A stretch of 64,000 bases of DNA. Origin: Ligula intestinalis (Eukaryota > Platyhelminthes > Cestoda > Diphyllobothriidea > Diphyllobothriidae). Under the pieces are notes generated by a model that saw only the letters and a list, made by a program, of their open reading frames with translations, made no database searches and was not told the DNA's origin. Position numbers and translations under genes: made by a program. Below, one piece after another: positions 42,931 to 52,184 of this stretch (position 1 is its first letter; every line of letters begins with the position of its first letter). The stretch is taken from positions 97,582,381 through 97,646,380 of the forward strand of contig JAYGXS010000002.1 of NCBI GenBank assembly GCA_036362985.1. The letters are read 5' to 3'.

Positions 42931-43589
42931 AAGCAGGTAGACAGACGTTCATGGCAGGAAGGGGGGAGGTAAACAAGTCCCTAATTTTCATTTCTTCTGA
43001 CGACGGGCCGATGTCACGAGTCCAAATCGATAAATCGCTATTTTCATTATATCAGCTCCAAATACAAACTAATTTACGCATGAAAAATTTTGTTTTGCCC
43101 AAAAAGCAATTTCAAAACTTTCTATAGCAAGTTCCCTCTTATTAAATATTTCGACGCAAAATTTTGGCATGCTTTACATTTTTGGATGACAACGTTTAAC
43201 CAGCTTCCTGGCTGAAAATGCCATAATTCACTTTGCTGTGTATCCTGGCGCATGTCTCAGACTATCCTACGCTCCATATAACTCGCATATTCACTTCTAT
43301 TGGCAACCCCAAGTGTGTTTTTCATTGTTCCCTCAAAGTTAAATCTTCAGGTTTTCATGGATTAGGCCATCGGTTGTACACACGGCCGAATGGTCGGGCG
43401 CTGGACTGAGACATTTCGACCGTCGAGTAAGTCCAACAGCGCAGCAATAGCAGTAGACTCGTACTCTCTCCTGCATTCACACCTGGGCCCGGTGCAGTGA
43501 CCAATTAAGTAAGACCGAAAGCGGAATAGCACGCAGACAACTGGTCGGACCGGAGCCGTTACTTAACTACGTGCCGTCCATCATTCACA
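42931..43589. other. Unassigned sequence
   Basis: No gene is recognised. A weak tRNA-like pattern is present near 43,378-43,430 (GGCCGAATGGTCGGGCGCTG). Confidence 0.3.
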
Positions 43590-43960
43590 CTGATAGAAGA
43601 CAGACCGGACGGATGCACGGTACAGCCGAATCTGAGTGGCGAACAGCATCGACTCGGGAGACGATGTCGTCTGTAAGGTAGCAGCCTCACCCAGAGGTAG
43701 TTTAAGGTGTCTTCTTCTTTAATTTGACGGTTATTAATTCCCTCGGGGCACCTTCTTTTGGCAAAGAATGCAGTTCCAGATAAGATGTGGCCTTCCCCGT
43801 ATTTATGGACGATACAACCGACGCAGCTATCTCATTCATTCGTGACACTACGGACTGTGGATCACCAAATCTTGAGGTTAGCAGGGCGACATCATCGGCG
43901 TAGTCGAGATCAGTCAGCCGGCGTCCGGGTGCAGGCTCAACACCGTCGTCTTCAAGTGGG
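43590..43960 (-). pseudogene. RTE-type retroelement RT fragment (R4)
   Basis: The minus strand encodes GVEPAPGRRLTDLDYADDVA then LLTSRFGDPQSVVSRMNEIA, with the catalytic YADD intact, and after frameshifts DDIVSRVDAVRH. It is the same region as 60,380-60,650 (GRRLNDLNSADYIALL). Both ends are missing. Confidence 0.8.
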
Positions 43961-44059
43961 GCCTTTTAAGTTGAACAACAGGCCGGATATCGAAAGGTTG
44001 GAAGAGACTGCTGTGCACCAGAACATAAGAGCACAGTGGCAACGGGTCTTTCCCCATTA

Positions 44060-44195
44060 ACTTAGTCCACTACGATAAGAAACCTGAATACCAGATGAAT
44101 GCGACTCCAGTTCGTACACATGACTGGCCGCTATCCTCTTCCCTAACACTCCCCACCCGGGCCCGGTTCCTACTCAGGAAAAGGAGACACGAGAT
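44060..44195 (+). repeat. Direct repeat D8, copy a
   Basis: CCACTACGATAAGAAACCTG, TCTTCCCTAACACTCCCCAC and GGAGACACGAGATAT recur at 44,605-44,742. The PLE fragments at 44,200-44,560 lie between the two copies. Confidence 0.6.
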
Positions 44196-44199
44196 ATAC

Positions 44200-44500
44200 T
44201 CTTCCTGTGATTTGAGGCCAATGTTCACATCCCAGGTATGTGTATAGATAGAGGACAAGAAGAAAGCGTATCTACCACAGGAATCATAATTTTTTCGTGT
44301 AGGGTTTCGAAATCTTGCGGGAGTCCATCGTCAGCGACAAAAGCCTCAACGAAAAACCAAGCAACATTTATAGGGGACAGGGGTTAATCAACCGTTATAG
44401 AGGGGGGGAGGGAACCAAGTAATCGCCAGCATCGGCTGTGCGGAGATGTCTTTGGAGGGCGATGTATGCGAGCGCCAGCCACATACACCGGTCCGAATGT
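44200..44500 (-). pseudogene. PLE subfamily D 3' end, minus arm
   Basis: The minus strand encodes AYIALQRHLRTADAGDYL (44,480-44,425, end of the endonuclease), then UTR with CCCCCTCTATAACGG as at 58,215, the hammerhead at 44,301-44,334 and the tail ATTATGATTCCTGTGG. Confidence 0.6.
44301..44334 (-). ncRNA. Hammerhead-like motif (PLE subfamily D)
   Basis: The minus strand reads CTGACGA, TGGACTCCCGCAAGATTTC, GAAAC, CCTAC. Core boxes are intact but no GTC or other NUH stands at the expected place, and stem II is weak. Confidence 0.5.
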
Positions 44501-44560
44501 TTAGTCAAATAAAATTATGATTCCGGTGATCGACAAGCCTTCTTTTTGTTCTCTCACTTC
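44500..44560 (+). mobile_element. PLE 3' tail fragment, plus arm
   Basis: TCAAATAAAATTATGATTCC, GGTGATCGACAAGCCTTCTT matches the tail after the subfamily D hammerhead. It points away from the minus arm at 44,200-44,500. Confidence 0.55.
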
Positions 44561-44604
44561 GCTTCCCTTCACAAACGGAACATGGCCTGAAGGTCGTCTT
44601 GCCC

Positions 44605-44742
44605 CACTACGATAAGACACCCGAACGCCAGCCAAATGTGAGCTCAGTTCAGCCCCCCCCCCCCTGGTTGGTCAGTTTCATCTTCCCTAACACCCCGCCC
44701 ACCGAGGCCCCATCCCATTTCAGCAAAAGAAGACACGAGATG
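44605..44742 (+). repeat. Direct repeat D8, copy b
   Basis: CCACTACGATAAGACACCCG, TCTTCCCTAACACCCCGCCC and AGAAGACACGAGATGGG; second copy of 44,060-44,195. Confidence 0.6.
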
Positions 44743-47530
44743 GGTGTGTGTGTGTGCGTGTTATTTTGGGGATGCATTGCAAAATGGACCTCAAAGCCTA
44801 TCCCCTACAAGTAGATTGCAATCAGTATAGGCCCGCTAAATCGGGGGTGGGGGTGGAGAGGAGAGAGGGACCAGCCGCGCCTACCGCGGCGCTTAATAAT
44901 AAAATTCTCGATAACAACGAGGCTGCCCCACCCCCATCCCCCCTCCGAAGGGCCGGAAAATGTTAACTGTGCACTAGATGCTGTGCATCACAGGCCTTTC
45001 GGCACATAAATACAGCTGGGTTTTGCAGCCACAGCGTTGCTCTGCAGATGAAAGGTGCGGGGGCGATTTTCAGGAGGAGGTGGAGCTAGCTCTTCAGATC
45101 TTGGATCTCGCAATCCCCCGCCGGCCTGCCAGCGGTATGGGAACATCCGGCCCGGCCCCGGGGGGAAGGGAGGGGGTGTTTGCACGTCACGCTAGGCAAG
45201 CAAGATGGACTTCGAGAGGAAGGAGACAACATCCAACTGAAGTGTTGCGTTCCCAGGCGGAGTGTTGCGGGGTCCGAGGCAGGGGCGGGAGGGGTGGACG
45301 AGGTACGAAAGATCGGTAGAAGAGAACGAAGGGTGATGGGCGCGCGGTCGGAGTTCATCAGAGCAGGGTAGAAAAAAAGGTATAGGTCTGCAAGAGAGAG
45401 AGAGAGAGAGTTACAAGTGGGGAACACACACACGCAGGCCCGACAGTTTCGACGGGGTCACCACCAACACCCCGCGCTGCGCAGCAGGCTGGCGGTCACT
45501 TCTGCGTTGACTGTTTCGGTTTCGATTGCGTCTACCGAGTGCTTCACAGCAAGCTGGAGCGTCACTAGGAACCATTCCAAATAAAAATCAGAGAGAGAGA
45601 GAGAGAAAACTTGGTACAACTTCCGCCGACAGGAAAAAATATCTTCAGGGAGAGGGATGGACAAAAAAATTTCACACACGCACGCACATACACCTCGCCT
45701 CGGCATTAAAAATAGCACGATATGTCTGTGTGGAATAAGACCTGGTCTACACAAAGCGAAAATTGCGGGCCGGTGGGGTGTAACGAAAGCAGAACCTCGG
45801 CCGGTAGATAACCTCGATGAGGATGGGAGCTGAGAGCGGCAACAGGAAAAGTAAATCGCGTGCGTGCGTGTAAGGGGGAGGGAGGGTAATTACATAAAAT
45901 AATTTCTTGTAAGAATTGTAGGCGTGTATATATATATGTACATGTGGTACAACAAGTAGGTAGTTTTAGAGGAGGCCGGAACACCCCTTATGTCCTTATG
46001 ACGGGGCAAGATGTGTACCCTCCGAAGAGGGTTGCGAGTTCCGGGGGGCGGCGGCGTCCTGCAGCCAATCAGGAAATGGCCCTCAGTGATTGGCGTTAAG
46101 CTCGCTAGGCCAAGACGTGAGAGACATCGACAGGATCAAGACACGGAGAGACAGGCTCAGCATTGAGCGTGGGAAGGACCGGCCGCGCAAGGCGAAATTG
46201 TCATGACAGCCGAAAAATAAGGTGAATCAGCGCCAGCAAGCGGCGTTGATCTTAGGACCGTTAGACGCCCAGATCTTTATGGCTAAACTTAACGTCTTAG
46301 GTGGTGGGTAGGTTAAGAAAAAGAACCATCTGCGATTACTTGGGAGAGCGAGAGAAAAGAGATGATGCTGTTGGCAAAACGAATATAGTGAGAGGCGAGG
46401 CACGCACATGTGGAAAGTCATTGACCAGAGCCTTGTGTACACGCATATATATATATATATATATATAATTTTCTTTCAAATTATACTTCTCGGGATGACT
46501 GTCATCCAATACATATAAAAACCAAAAAAACTATTCTTGTAGTCGGCGCAATACACTCGGCGCGGCAGTCGACAAAGGGGCCGAGGCGTGGGGGGAAATT
46601 TCGAAAATGAGACCGCGGCAGACGAGTTGCAGAATACTAGGGGGGGGGGGGGGGGGGGGAAACAGGAGTAAGCAAAAAGCATTTCAGGCATAACAACAAC
46701 GACCAGGCGTAGGTTCGGAGTAAGAAACCATAACCGGTTCGGTGAGTGTCTATGTGTGTCCTTTACGATCAACATGATTAGAGACCAGGGAAAAGAAACC
46801 AGAGAGACTGAGCAAAACAGAGGATCCGGTCGTAGGGGGGAGGGTTAAAGACATAATTTCGCCAGTACTTGCCCCCTCTTCCGGAGATGAGAGAAAAGGC
46901 GATCACGGGAACGACGGGGATCATATATGCGTGTGTTTACAGATGCACACAAGACGTTCACCAGTGGGAGGGGGCGAGATGTGAACCAGAGCGGGAAATG
47001 CAGGAATGTTTCAGGATAAAATCCAGGAGATAGGGGGATCGGCCGACAGTGGCGGGGGAGGACTCCAGGAGGGAGAGAGGGGCAGAGAGGCGTGAAATTG
47101 CCACTGTTGAAGGAAGCGTAGCGTACAACCACTGACGGGAAGGCAGAAAGAGAGAGAGTGAGAGAGAGAGAGCAGACGCGAGTGCGCGCGCGCGCGCATC
47201 CAGACGTACACACGCGAGGATTCAAATGCAGCCCTGCTGGATAACTGTGGGGGCGGTGGTGGTGCCGGCAGGAGGGGGGGGGGTTGGGCGGGCGTGGCGC
47301 AGCGCACAGACGCGGAGGGAGGCCGCCCACGCTACCGGGCGGATGCGGAGGCCGCGCCGAGGCGAGGCAGGGGCGAGTGGGCTTTTCAGTCCTCTCTACA
47401 GTATGCAGCATTTCCTCTTGCCTCGCTTCTTCTTTTCATTGCCCTTTTCCTTCTAAAACGGGGGGGAGGGCGAAAGGGGGAACAAAACCACAACCAGTTA
47501 TATTTGCGAATAATTTCGAAACTGGGCGTT
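44743..47530. other. G-rich, CpG-containing region with simple repeats
   Basis: Composition differs from the surroundings: runs of G (for example 46,641-46,660), GA repeats (45,395-45,410, 45,590-45,606), (TA)n at 46,446-46,467 and (CG)n at 47,187-47,200. Several overlapping open frames of 70-190 codons exist on both strands, but all are low complexity and none has a recognisable domain. 44,748-47,450 could be a CpG-rich regulatory region or an unrecognised element. Confidence 0.4.
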
Positions 47531-47907
47531 GAATAACTAACATAAACTGGATTGATAGTTGGGGGGGCTCAGCGATTTGGTAAAGCAACATATATGTTTC
47601 GTTTTGCTCACTATAGGGCCCATGCAGGCGGCAGCAAGACGACTTCTAACGGCCAATCATGCCCGACTCTCAGTGGTGCCCCACCCAAGACGCGAACCCA
47701 CGACCTCGTTAATTAGAAGTTAAAGGCTCAAACCACTGCGCTACGGGCTCGTTGCCTTGTCAGTTGCGATCGGGAATATGATGATAGTTGGGCGCTTACC
47801 GATCTGGTAAGGGAACATACTCATCCCCTTGTGCTTTGGAGCTCAGCGTAGGTCTCTCGCAGGCAGCCGCATAACTACTCGTAAGGTAGGAGGAAGTGCA
47901 TTCAAAA

Positions 47908-47950
47908 GAGACAGGTAACAGTCATTTCTGGCTTATTAGCCGTCATCAGC
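47908..47950 (-). ncRNA. Hammerhead core in SINE S5 unit 2
   Basis: The minus strand reads CTGATGA, C, GGCT AATA AGCC, A, GAAA, TGACTGTTACCTGTC, TC. Both core boxes are intact, stem II is a perfect four-pair hairpin, GAC/GTC can form stem III with a CTC site, and TGCAT/ATGCA further out can extend stem I. Confidence 0.65.
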
Positions 47951-48167
47951 CAGTCACATGCAATCCCAGGAGTGACGACCTGCGAGATTCGAACCCAGAA
48001 CCTTCGATCACTGAGAACAGCACTTTATCATTGCACCATGGGGCTCGTCACTTTGGCAGCTGCAATCGGGAATATGACGGAAGTAGGATACTCACCGATC
48101 TGGTAAATGGATCTTGGTTCAGGGTTCCAATCCCGGGTGATTCATACTTTGAATACGGTATGACCGG

Positions 48168-48206
48168 CTGATGACGACTAATTAGCCAGAAATGACCGTT
48201 CCGGTC
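48168..48206 (+). ncRNA. Hammerhead core in SINE S5 plus unit
   Basis: CTGATGA, CGACTAATTAGCCA, GAAA, TGACC GTTCC GGTCA. Core boxes are intact; stem II is nearly palindromic. The base expected to be U16.1 is A or C, so this copy may be inactive. Confidence 0.55.
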
Positions 48207-48289
48207 ACCCTAATCTTTGTCGGTTCCGCTTCATACGCTAGATTCATGAAGCGTCAACCGAGATTTTCCTGAATGTGTTTTCAATTCGC

Positions 48290-48380
48290 ACAAATTACTC
48301 AAATAAAGTTACTGCAGTCCCGACATGATGCCGACTTTTGACTACCTAAGTAGTATGCAGTTTTCTCATTTTGTTTCACT
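48290..48380. repeat. Fragment of the 22.6-23.7 kb foldback element
   Basis: CCCGACATGATGCCGACTTT and AAGTAGTATGCAGTTTT match 22,765-22,865. Confidence 0.5.
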
Positions 48381-48890
48381 ACCTCATAAGCATAACCCAA
48401 AAAACCTGCAATGCCCAAACAGCATTGATGTAGAAAATGTTTATTTTGCACACAGCGATAAGAAATAAAAATAAGCGTTTAGTTTACTATGAATAATTCG
48501 TCAAAATTATTAAGCCAATTAAAATAAACTATCCAAATAGTAGACGCTTCGATAAAACCTAAACAGTGTGGTAATAAGGAAGCTTTTAATTAGTTGTAAG
48601 CTTGGGTTCCTGCTAAAATGTGTTGTTAAGGTGGAAGGGGTAATATTCCTACATCCGCAACGACGAGCCTCCATTTTAACAGTGGTCCAGTAAAGGATGA
48701 CTCTGGGTTCAGGCTTTTTTGGTGCCACCCATAACTTATCCTTACCAACCACCATCCCTATAAATTCAAATATATTCATGTAAATGTTGCTTTCAAGGTT
48801 CGAGGGCGTGTTCTGCCGAGCGCCTGCAGTGATGGCCTCGACACGCCTTGATGTGACCTTATTAGCTGTCACTGTTCCTAGCTTTCATCA
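48381..48890. other. Unassigned sequence
   Basis: No gene is recognised. Confidence 0.3.
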
Positions 48891-49007
48891 TTATCAGCAT
48901 GAAAATGCGCAAACTAGACTAGCTGCTAACTCAGAAGAACGTGCTATCACTGGAAGAAGAAGTTTACTGACCTCACCTTTCGGATTCTCACTCATATTTA
49001 TCATCAG
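48891..49007 (-). mobile_element. PLE 3' tail with hammerhead (minus)
   Basis: On the minus strand the hammerhead (48,968-49,007) is followed by TTCTTCTTCCAGTGATAGCA, CGTTCTTCTGAG and GCGCATTTTCATGCTG, the usual tail order. No coding part remains. Confidence 0.6.
48968..49007 (-). ncRNA. Hammerhead-like motif next to (GAT)n
   Basis: The minus strand reads CTGATGA, TAAATATGAGTGAGAATCC, GAAA, GGTGAGGTCAG. Both core boxes are intact. The GTC lies a few bases further than in other copies, which suggests a small insertion. Confidence 0.5.
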
Positions 49008-49019
49008 TGACATTTGCCG

Positions 49020-49078
49020 AAGATGATGATGGTGATGATGATGATGATGATGATGATGATAATAATGATGATGATGAC

Positions 49079-49136
<58 letters not shown>

Positions 49137-49226
49137 ATGATGATGATGGTGATGATGATGACGATGATGATTATGATGATGATGCTGATGATGATGATTA
49201 TTATGATGATGATGATGATGATGACG
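49020..49226. repeat. (GAT)n microsatellite, ~205 bp
   Basis: A near-pure GAT/ATG tract. The poly-Asp, poly-Met and poly-Ile frames across it are artefacts. It begins about 12 bp from the hammerhead box at 49,001-49,007. Confidence 0.95.
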
Positions 49227-49522
49227 TAGGATGTTTGGCAGATTCGTCTATTCTTTTTTGTTGTCTCACTTTCAGACACCTAAGAGAAACCTAGCTACTT
49301 GGCCCACTAGACTCGCCACCTTACCGTTCGCCAATTAATACTGTTTATTTAACAGTTAATTGACCACCACCACCCCCCTGTTTGGGTAACTATGCCTTTT
49401 TTGTGTTCCCTAATTCCTGCATTATTTGCTTGAAACCCCCCCCGTTTGTTCTCGCGTAAGATGTCTATCGCGCAGCTTGTTCTTATCCTCTCCCATTATA
49501 GAGCCCTGTGTGTTGTCTAACT
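49227..49522. other. Unassigned sequence
   Basis: No gene or repeat is recognised. Confidence 0.3.
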
Positions 49523-49960
49523 GCAGTCCTTGTTTCTGATTTAAAGTACAAAAGCGGCGAAGTAAACGAAGCCAAGTAAGCTAATTCACATTACTTACTT
49601 ATTTGTTATCACGTTTTACTAAGATGCTGTCCGCTCTCGTCTGACGCCAGAGACAGCCTTTTCGACAGCTGAAGATGAAATCCCGTGATGGAGAGTCAGC
49701 TGTCCGTTCTCCCCCCCCCTCCCACCAGTGAAAATCATGTCCGACCTACACATGATTTTGTTCCTCTTACGAAGGCAGTTTCCCCTTCTCCGAGCCACGT
49801 GCCTGTGTCCTCTTCCTCCCTTAAACGCTGTCCGACCCTTCCATGTTCCCCCCCCCTTTACTCGATTGCACACGACTGACTTCTGCAGTCCTTGTTTCTG
49901 ATTTATGGTACAAAAGAGACGAAGTAAACTAAGCCAAGTAAGCTAACTCACATTAGCTTA
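49523..49960 (+). repeat. Pair of ~77 bp direct repeats around a 284 bp centre
   Basis: CTGCAGTCCTTGTTTCTGAT to TTCACATTACTTA (49,523-49,599) and CTGCAGTCCTTGTTTCTGAT to CTCACATTAGCTTA (49,884-49,960) are about 90% identical. The centre contains CTGAAGATGAAATCCCG, a possible relic of a subfamily D hammerhead. Confidence 0.7.
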
Positions 49961-50056
49961 AAGGCAGCTAGATTGAAGTAATACCCAAATTCTACGATGG
50001 CGATGACGGTGGTGGTTGTTGTTGTTGTTGCAGGATTAATTGCAAGGGAAGTGACT

Positions 50057-50419
50057 TTAGAACCACGACTTCCGGATCTTTTTCAGATACCAGACCGTGG
50101 CAGAGGGTCTTCGGACGGTTAGGTCAATCAGCGCTCTCAGTCTGTAGTGTACACCAAACTCCTGAACTCTGGCGACCATCTTGGCTGCGCATTCCATCAG
50201 GTGTTCGTTGGTCTCTTTCTCCCCACAGGCTGCACACGTAGAGTCATCCGTCAGATTGTACCGTTTCCTGATGTGATTCAGCTTTTGACAATGTCCGGTC
50301 CTAAATCTCACTAGGGTCGTTCTATCTAGCCGAATCATTTTATTTTCTTCATCCAAGTTGATCGGAGCCGTATACGTTCTTCGGCCGCGTTCATGGGTCA
50401 TTTGTCTGACTACTTTCAT
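50057..50419 (-). pseudogene. Non-LTR retroelement C-terminal domain with CCHC knuckle
   Basis: The minus frame encodes LDRTTLVRFRTGHCQKLNHI, CAACGEKETNEHLMECAAKM (C-x2-C-x8-H-x4-C) and a 40-residue tail ending KKIRKSWF. Arrays of this type (RTGH...C..C...EH...C) end Jockey/I/R1-like ORF2 proteins. The RT itself is absent: about 80 bp upstream the sequence switches to the N-terminal zinc-finger segment at 50,498-50,989, so the element is internally deleted. Confidence 0.75.
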
Positions 50420-50497
50420 CGTTGCCGCGAAGGATGTCAGTCCGCCATGTTCAGCGCACCTTTACTCTCCATGTTCTTTTGTTACTTGTTTGAGTTT

Positions 50498-51010
50498 TCA
50501 ATGTGTCATACCAAAGCATGATTTACGGCAGCAAACAGAACAGATAGAACACCGTAATTGTATGATGTTACCCGCTATAGTCGCCTCACAGTTGCAGCAG
50601 TATTTTCTGCTGAGGTTGGTGGATGCGTCTGGGAGGGATAAGGAAGACACTGGGGTCCCTGCAAGTAGCTGATGCGAGTGAGCGGGAAACACTGCATGGT
50701 CGAGCGAGGGTCCGGCAGAGGTCCTATGTGTACATCCAGCACTCGTAGTCGTACGACCAAGGCCACTCGTACCCATGAGGTGTTCCGGTGCAGTCGACGT
50801 CTCTGCGCTGCACCTCTGGTACTGGATCTCATTCGTCTCCTTGGCGGATGTGTCCTGCCCTAATGTCGTCTTTAGGCACTTAAGATGCTCCCAGGCTCCA
50901 CAGAACTCGCACAGGGCACTTCCTTTGTATGCTGACTTCCCACAGCAAGGACAAAACCACTTGGGTCCTGGATTCATTTCTACGTCTCCTGAAAGCTCCG
51001 AACCCCTTCT
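50498..51010 (-). pseudogene. Non-LTR retroelement N-terminal segment: 2A-like motif and PHD-like fingers
   Basis: The minus frame reads, after a TGA, PRRGSELSGDVEMNPGP (51,010-50,961), then KWFCPCCGKSAYKGSALCEF and CGAWEHLKC, a Ser/Thr-rich linker, and a second cluster YCCNCEATIAGNIIQLRCSI, CSVCCRKSCFGMTH. GDVEMNPGP fits the 2A consensus D-(V/I)-E-x-N-P-G-P, which makes ribosomes skip a peptide bond before the last Pro and is known at the N-terminus of several non-LTR elements. The stop just upstream truncates the region 2A needs for full activity. The first Cys cluster resembles a PHD finger (C..C...C..C....H..C). Confidence 0.75.
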
Positions 51011-51554
51011 TGGTCACAAGCTAGCTTCCCGGTATCGAAAGACCGCTGATGGCGCTTCGGCTCCCGACTCCAAAAATTTGGCGGTCCTCTTTCGGTGCAC
51101 TTCTTCATTTCATTGGGGTTTGATGTGAAAATCTGATTGGTCGAGCCAACAAACGTCCTGGTTAAGCGATCTTATCGCCCTCTGCAGAACGGTTTCCTGC
51201 AAGTCACCCATTCGCTATTCCTATCGGTTATCCCTGCTAGTCGTTTAGACAAAAGTATTTTTTTGCATCTAATAGGTAAGAAGTTTTATGCTCAAAATTT
51301 AACGTAGTTCTGCGATGGGATTTTGCGGACCGCATGAAGGCCAGCGCGATGAGAGTAACCACGACAGGTTATGCCCAACGCAGAAGCAAGCTGCTTGGAA
51401 ATGCAAGGAGGCCCGAATTTCGAACAAATTATCTTATGCCCTCTGAAACCGGAGAAAAATCAACTCAGGGTGGTACCTGCAGAGAAGGGTGCCCTCGTGC
51501 ATGCCGAATAGACTACCTGATAACCCGAGGACCCACCGTGGTTGCGGCAGGCTG
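51011..51554. other. Unassigned sequence
   Basis: No gene is recognised. The part next to 51,010 may be the decayed 5' end of the 2A element. Confidence 0.3.
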
Positions 51555-51693
51555 ATGACAGTTCGACCGTCGCTTTCAACGATGTCCACCACGAGCCTCA
51601 GCAGGGTGGAGCAACGCAACGACTTCCGTTGGATTGAAATGAAGGTAGACTCACGGAGAATCCACCCCACTCGCCCACCACTCCCACACCGGG
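51555..51693 (+). repeat. Diverged D1 fragment
   Basis: GACAGTTCGACCGTCGCTTT, ACGATGTCCACCACG, and GAGAATCCACCCCACTCGCC-CACCACTCCCAC follow the order of D1 with many differences and a deletion. It abuts the RTE RT start at 51,694, as D1 copy c abuts the RTE C-terminus at 16,405. Confidence 0.45.
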
Positions 51694-51901
51694 CTGTCAT
51701 CGCGGAATCTCGCTGCTCAATATCGCCGGCAAAATATTTGCTCGTGTTCTGCTAAATCGTCTGCACAAACACCTGGAAAAAGGACCCCTGCCGGAAAGTC
51801 AGTGTAGTTTTCGACGTCATCACGGCACCACCGACATGATATTCGCTGCTCGACAGCTGCAGGAGAAGTGTCAAGAGATGCGCACTCTCCTCTACACAGT
51901 C
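51694..51901 (+). pseudogene. RTE-type reverse transcriptase, 5' part (R1)
   Basis: It encodes CHRGISLLNIAGKIFARVLL, NRLHKHLEKGPLPESQCSFR, RHHGTTDMIFAARQLQEKCQ, EMRTLLYTV, the fingers region of RTE RT (HRGISLL...AGKIF, ESQCGFR...TTDMIF). The frame is cut by the foldback element at 51,902 and resumes at 52,185. Confidence 0.85.
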
Positions 51902-52174
51902 GTAACGGTAGCCAAGGTCGAGATGTCACCATCTAATTACGCCTCGTGTGAGTCCCCCAAGGAAGAACTTGTCAAGAAGTGAGCGAAAGCAGAAGTCTCG
52001 AAGTATAATAGGTACAACATATTAAGGGAAACAAACGCGTGCAACACGACATCAATCGAGCCAATCAGCTTCTCTCGAAGACTTCTGCTTTCGTCCTGTC
52101 CTTGTCGTCTTCTTCCTTGGGGGCTCACACAGGACGCAATTAGGTGGTGACACCTCGGCCTTGGCTACCGTTAC
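51902..52174. mobile_element. MITE-like foldback insertion M, copy 2
   Basis: It has terminal inverted repeats of about 110 bp: GTAACGGTAGCCAAGGTCGA at the left and CGGCCTTGGCTACCGTTAC at the right, continuing inward through TGTCACCA.CTAATT and CCCCCAAGGAAGAA. The centre is ~45 bp (ACAACATATTAAGGGAAACA). The left half matches M copies at 19,930 and 53,255, but those lack the inverted right arm. It splits the RTE RT just before motif A. No clear target duplication is seen. Confidence 0.8.
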
Positions 52175-52184
52175 AACATAAACC

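Larger units (their letters stand above)
47535..48240. mobile_element. tRNA-SINE/hammerhead cluster S5 (two minus units, one plus unit)
   Basis: Minus unit 1 has a tRNA-like head at 47,690-47,760 and a decayed hammerhead at 47,638-47,663. Minus unit 2 has a head at 47,975-48,055 (CCCATGGTGCAATGATAAAG, GGGTTCGAATCTCGC) and an intact core at 47,925-47,950. The minus spacing is 287 bp. The plus unit starts near 48,117 (GGTTCAGGGTTCCAATCCCG) and has its core at 48,168. Confidence 0.75.

Noticed and set aside
46845..47411. 188-codon minus-strand open frame
   Set aside because: Pro/Ser/Arg-rich low complexity in a G-rich region with no domain; overlapping frames of similar length exist on the other strand.
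49004..49294. Poly-Asp, poly-Met and poly-Ile open frames
   Set aside because: They are translations of the (GAT)n microsatellite.
49666..49720. Hammerhead ribozyme at CTGAAGATGAAATCC
   Set aside because: CTGANGA is present, but there is no GAAA at the expected distance, so at best it is a relic.
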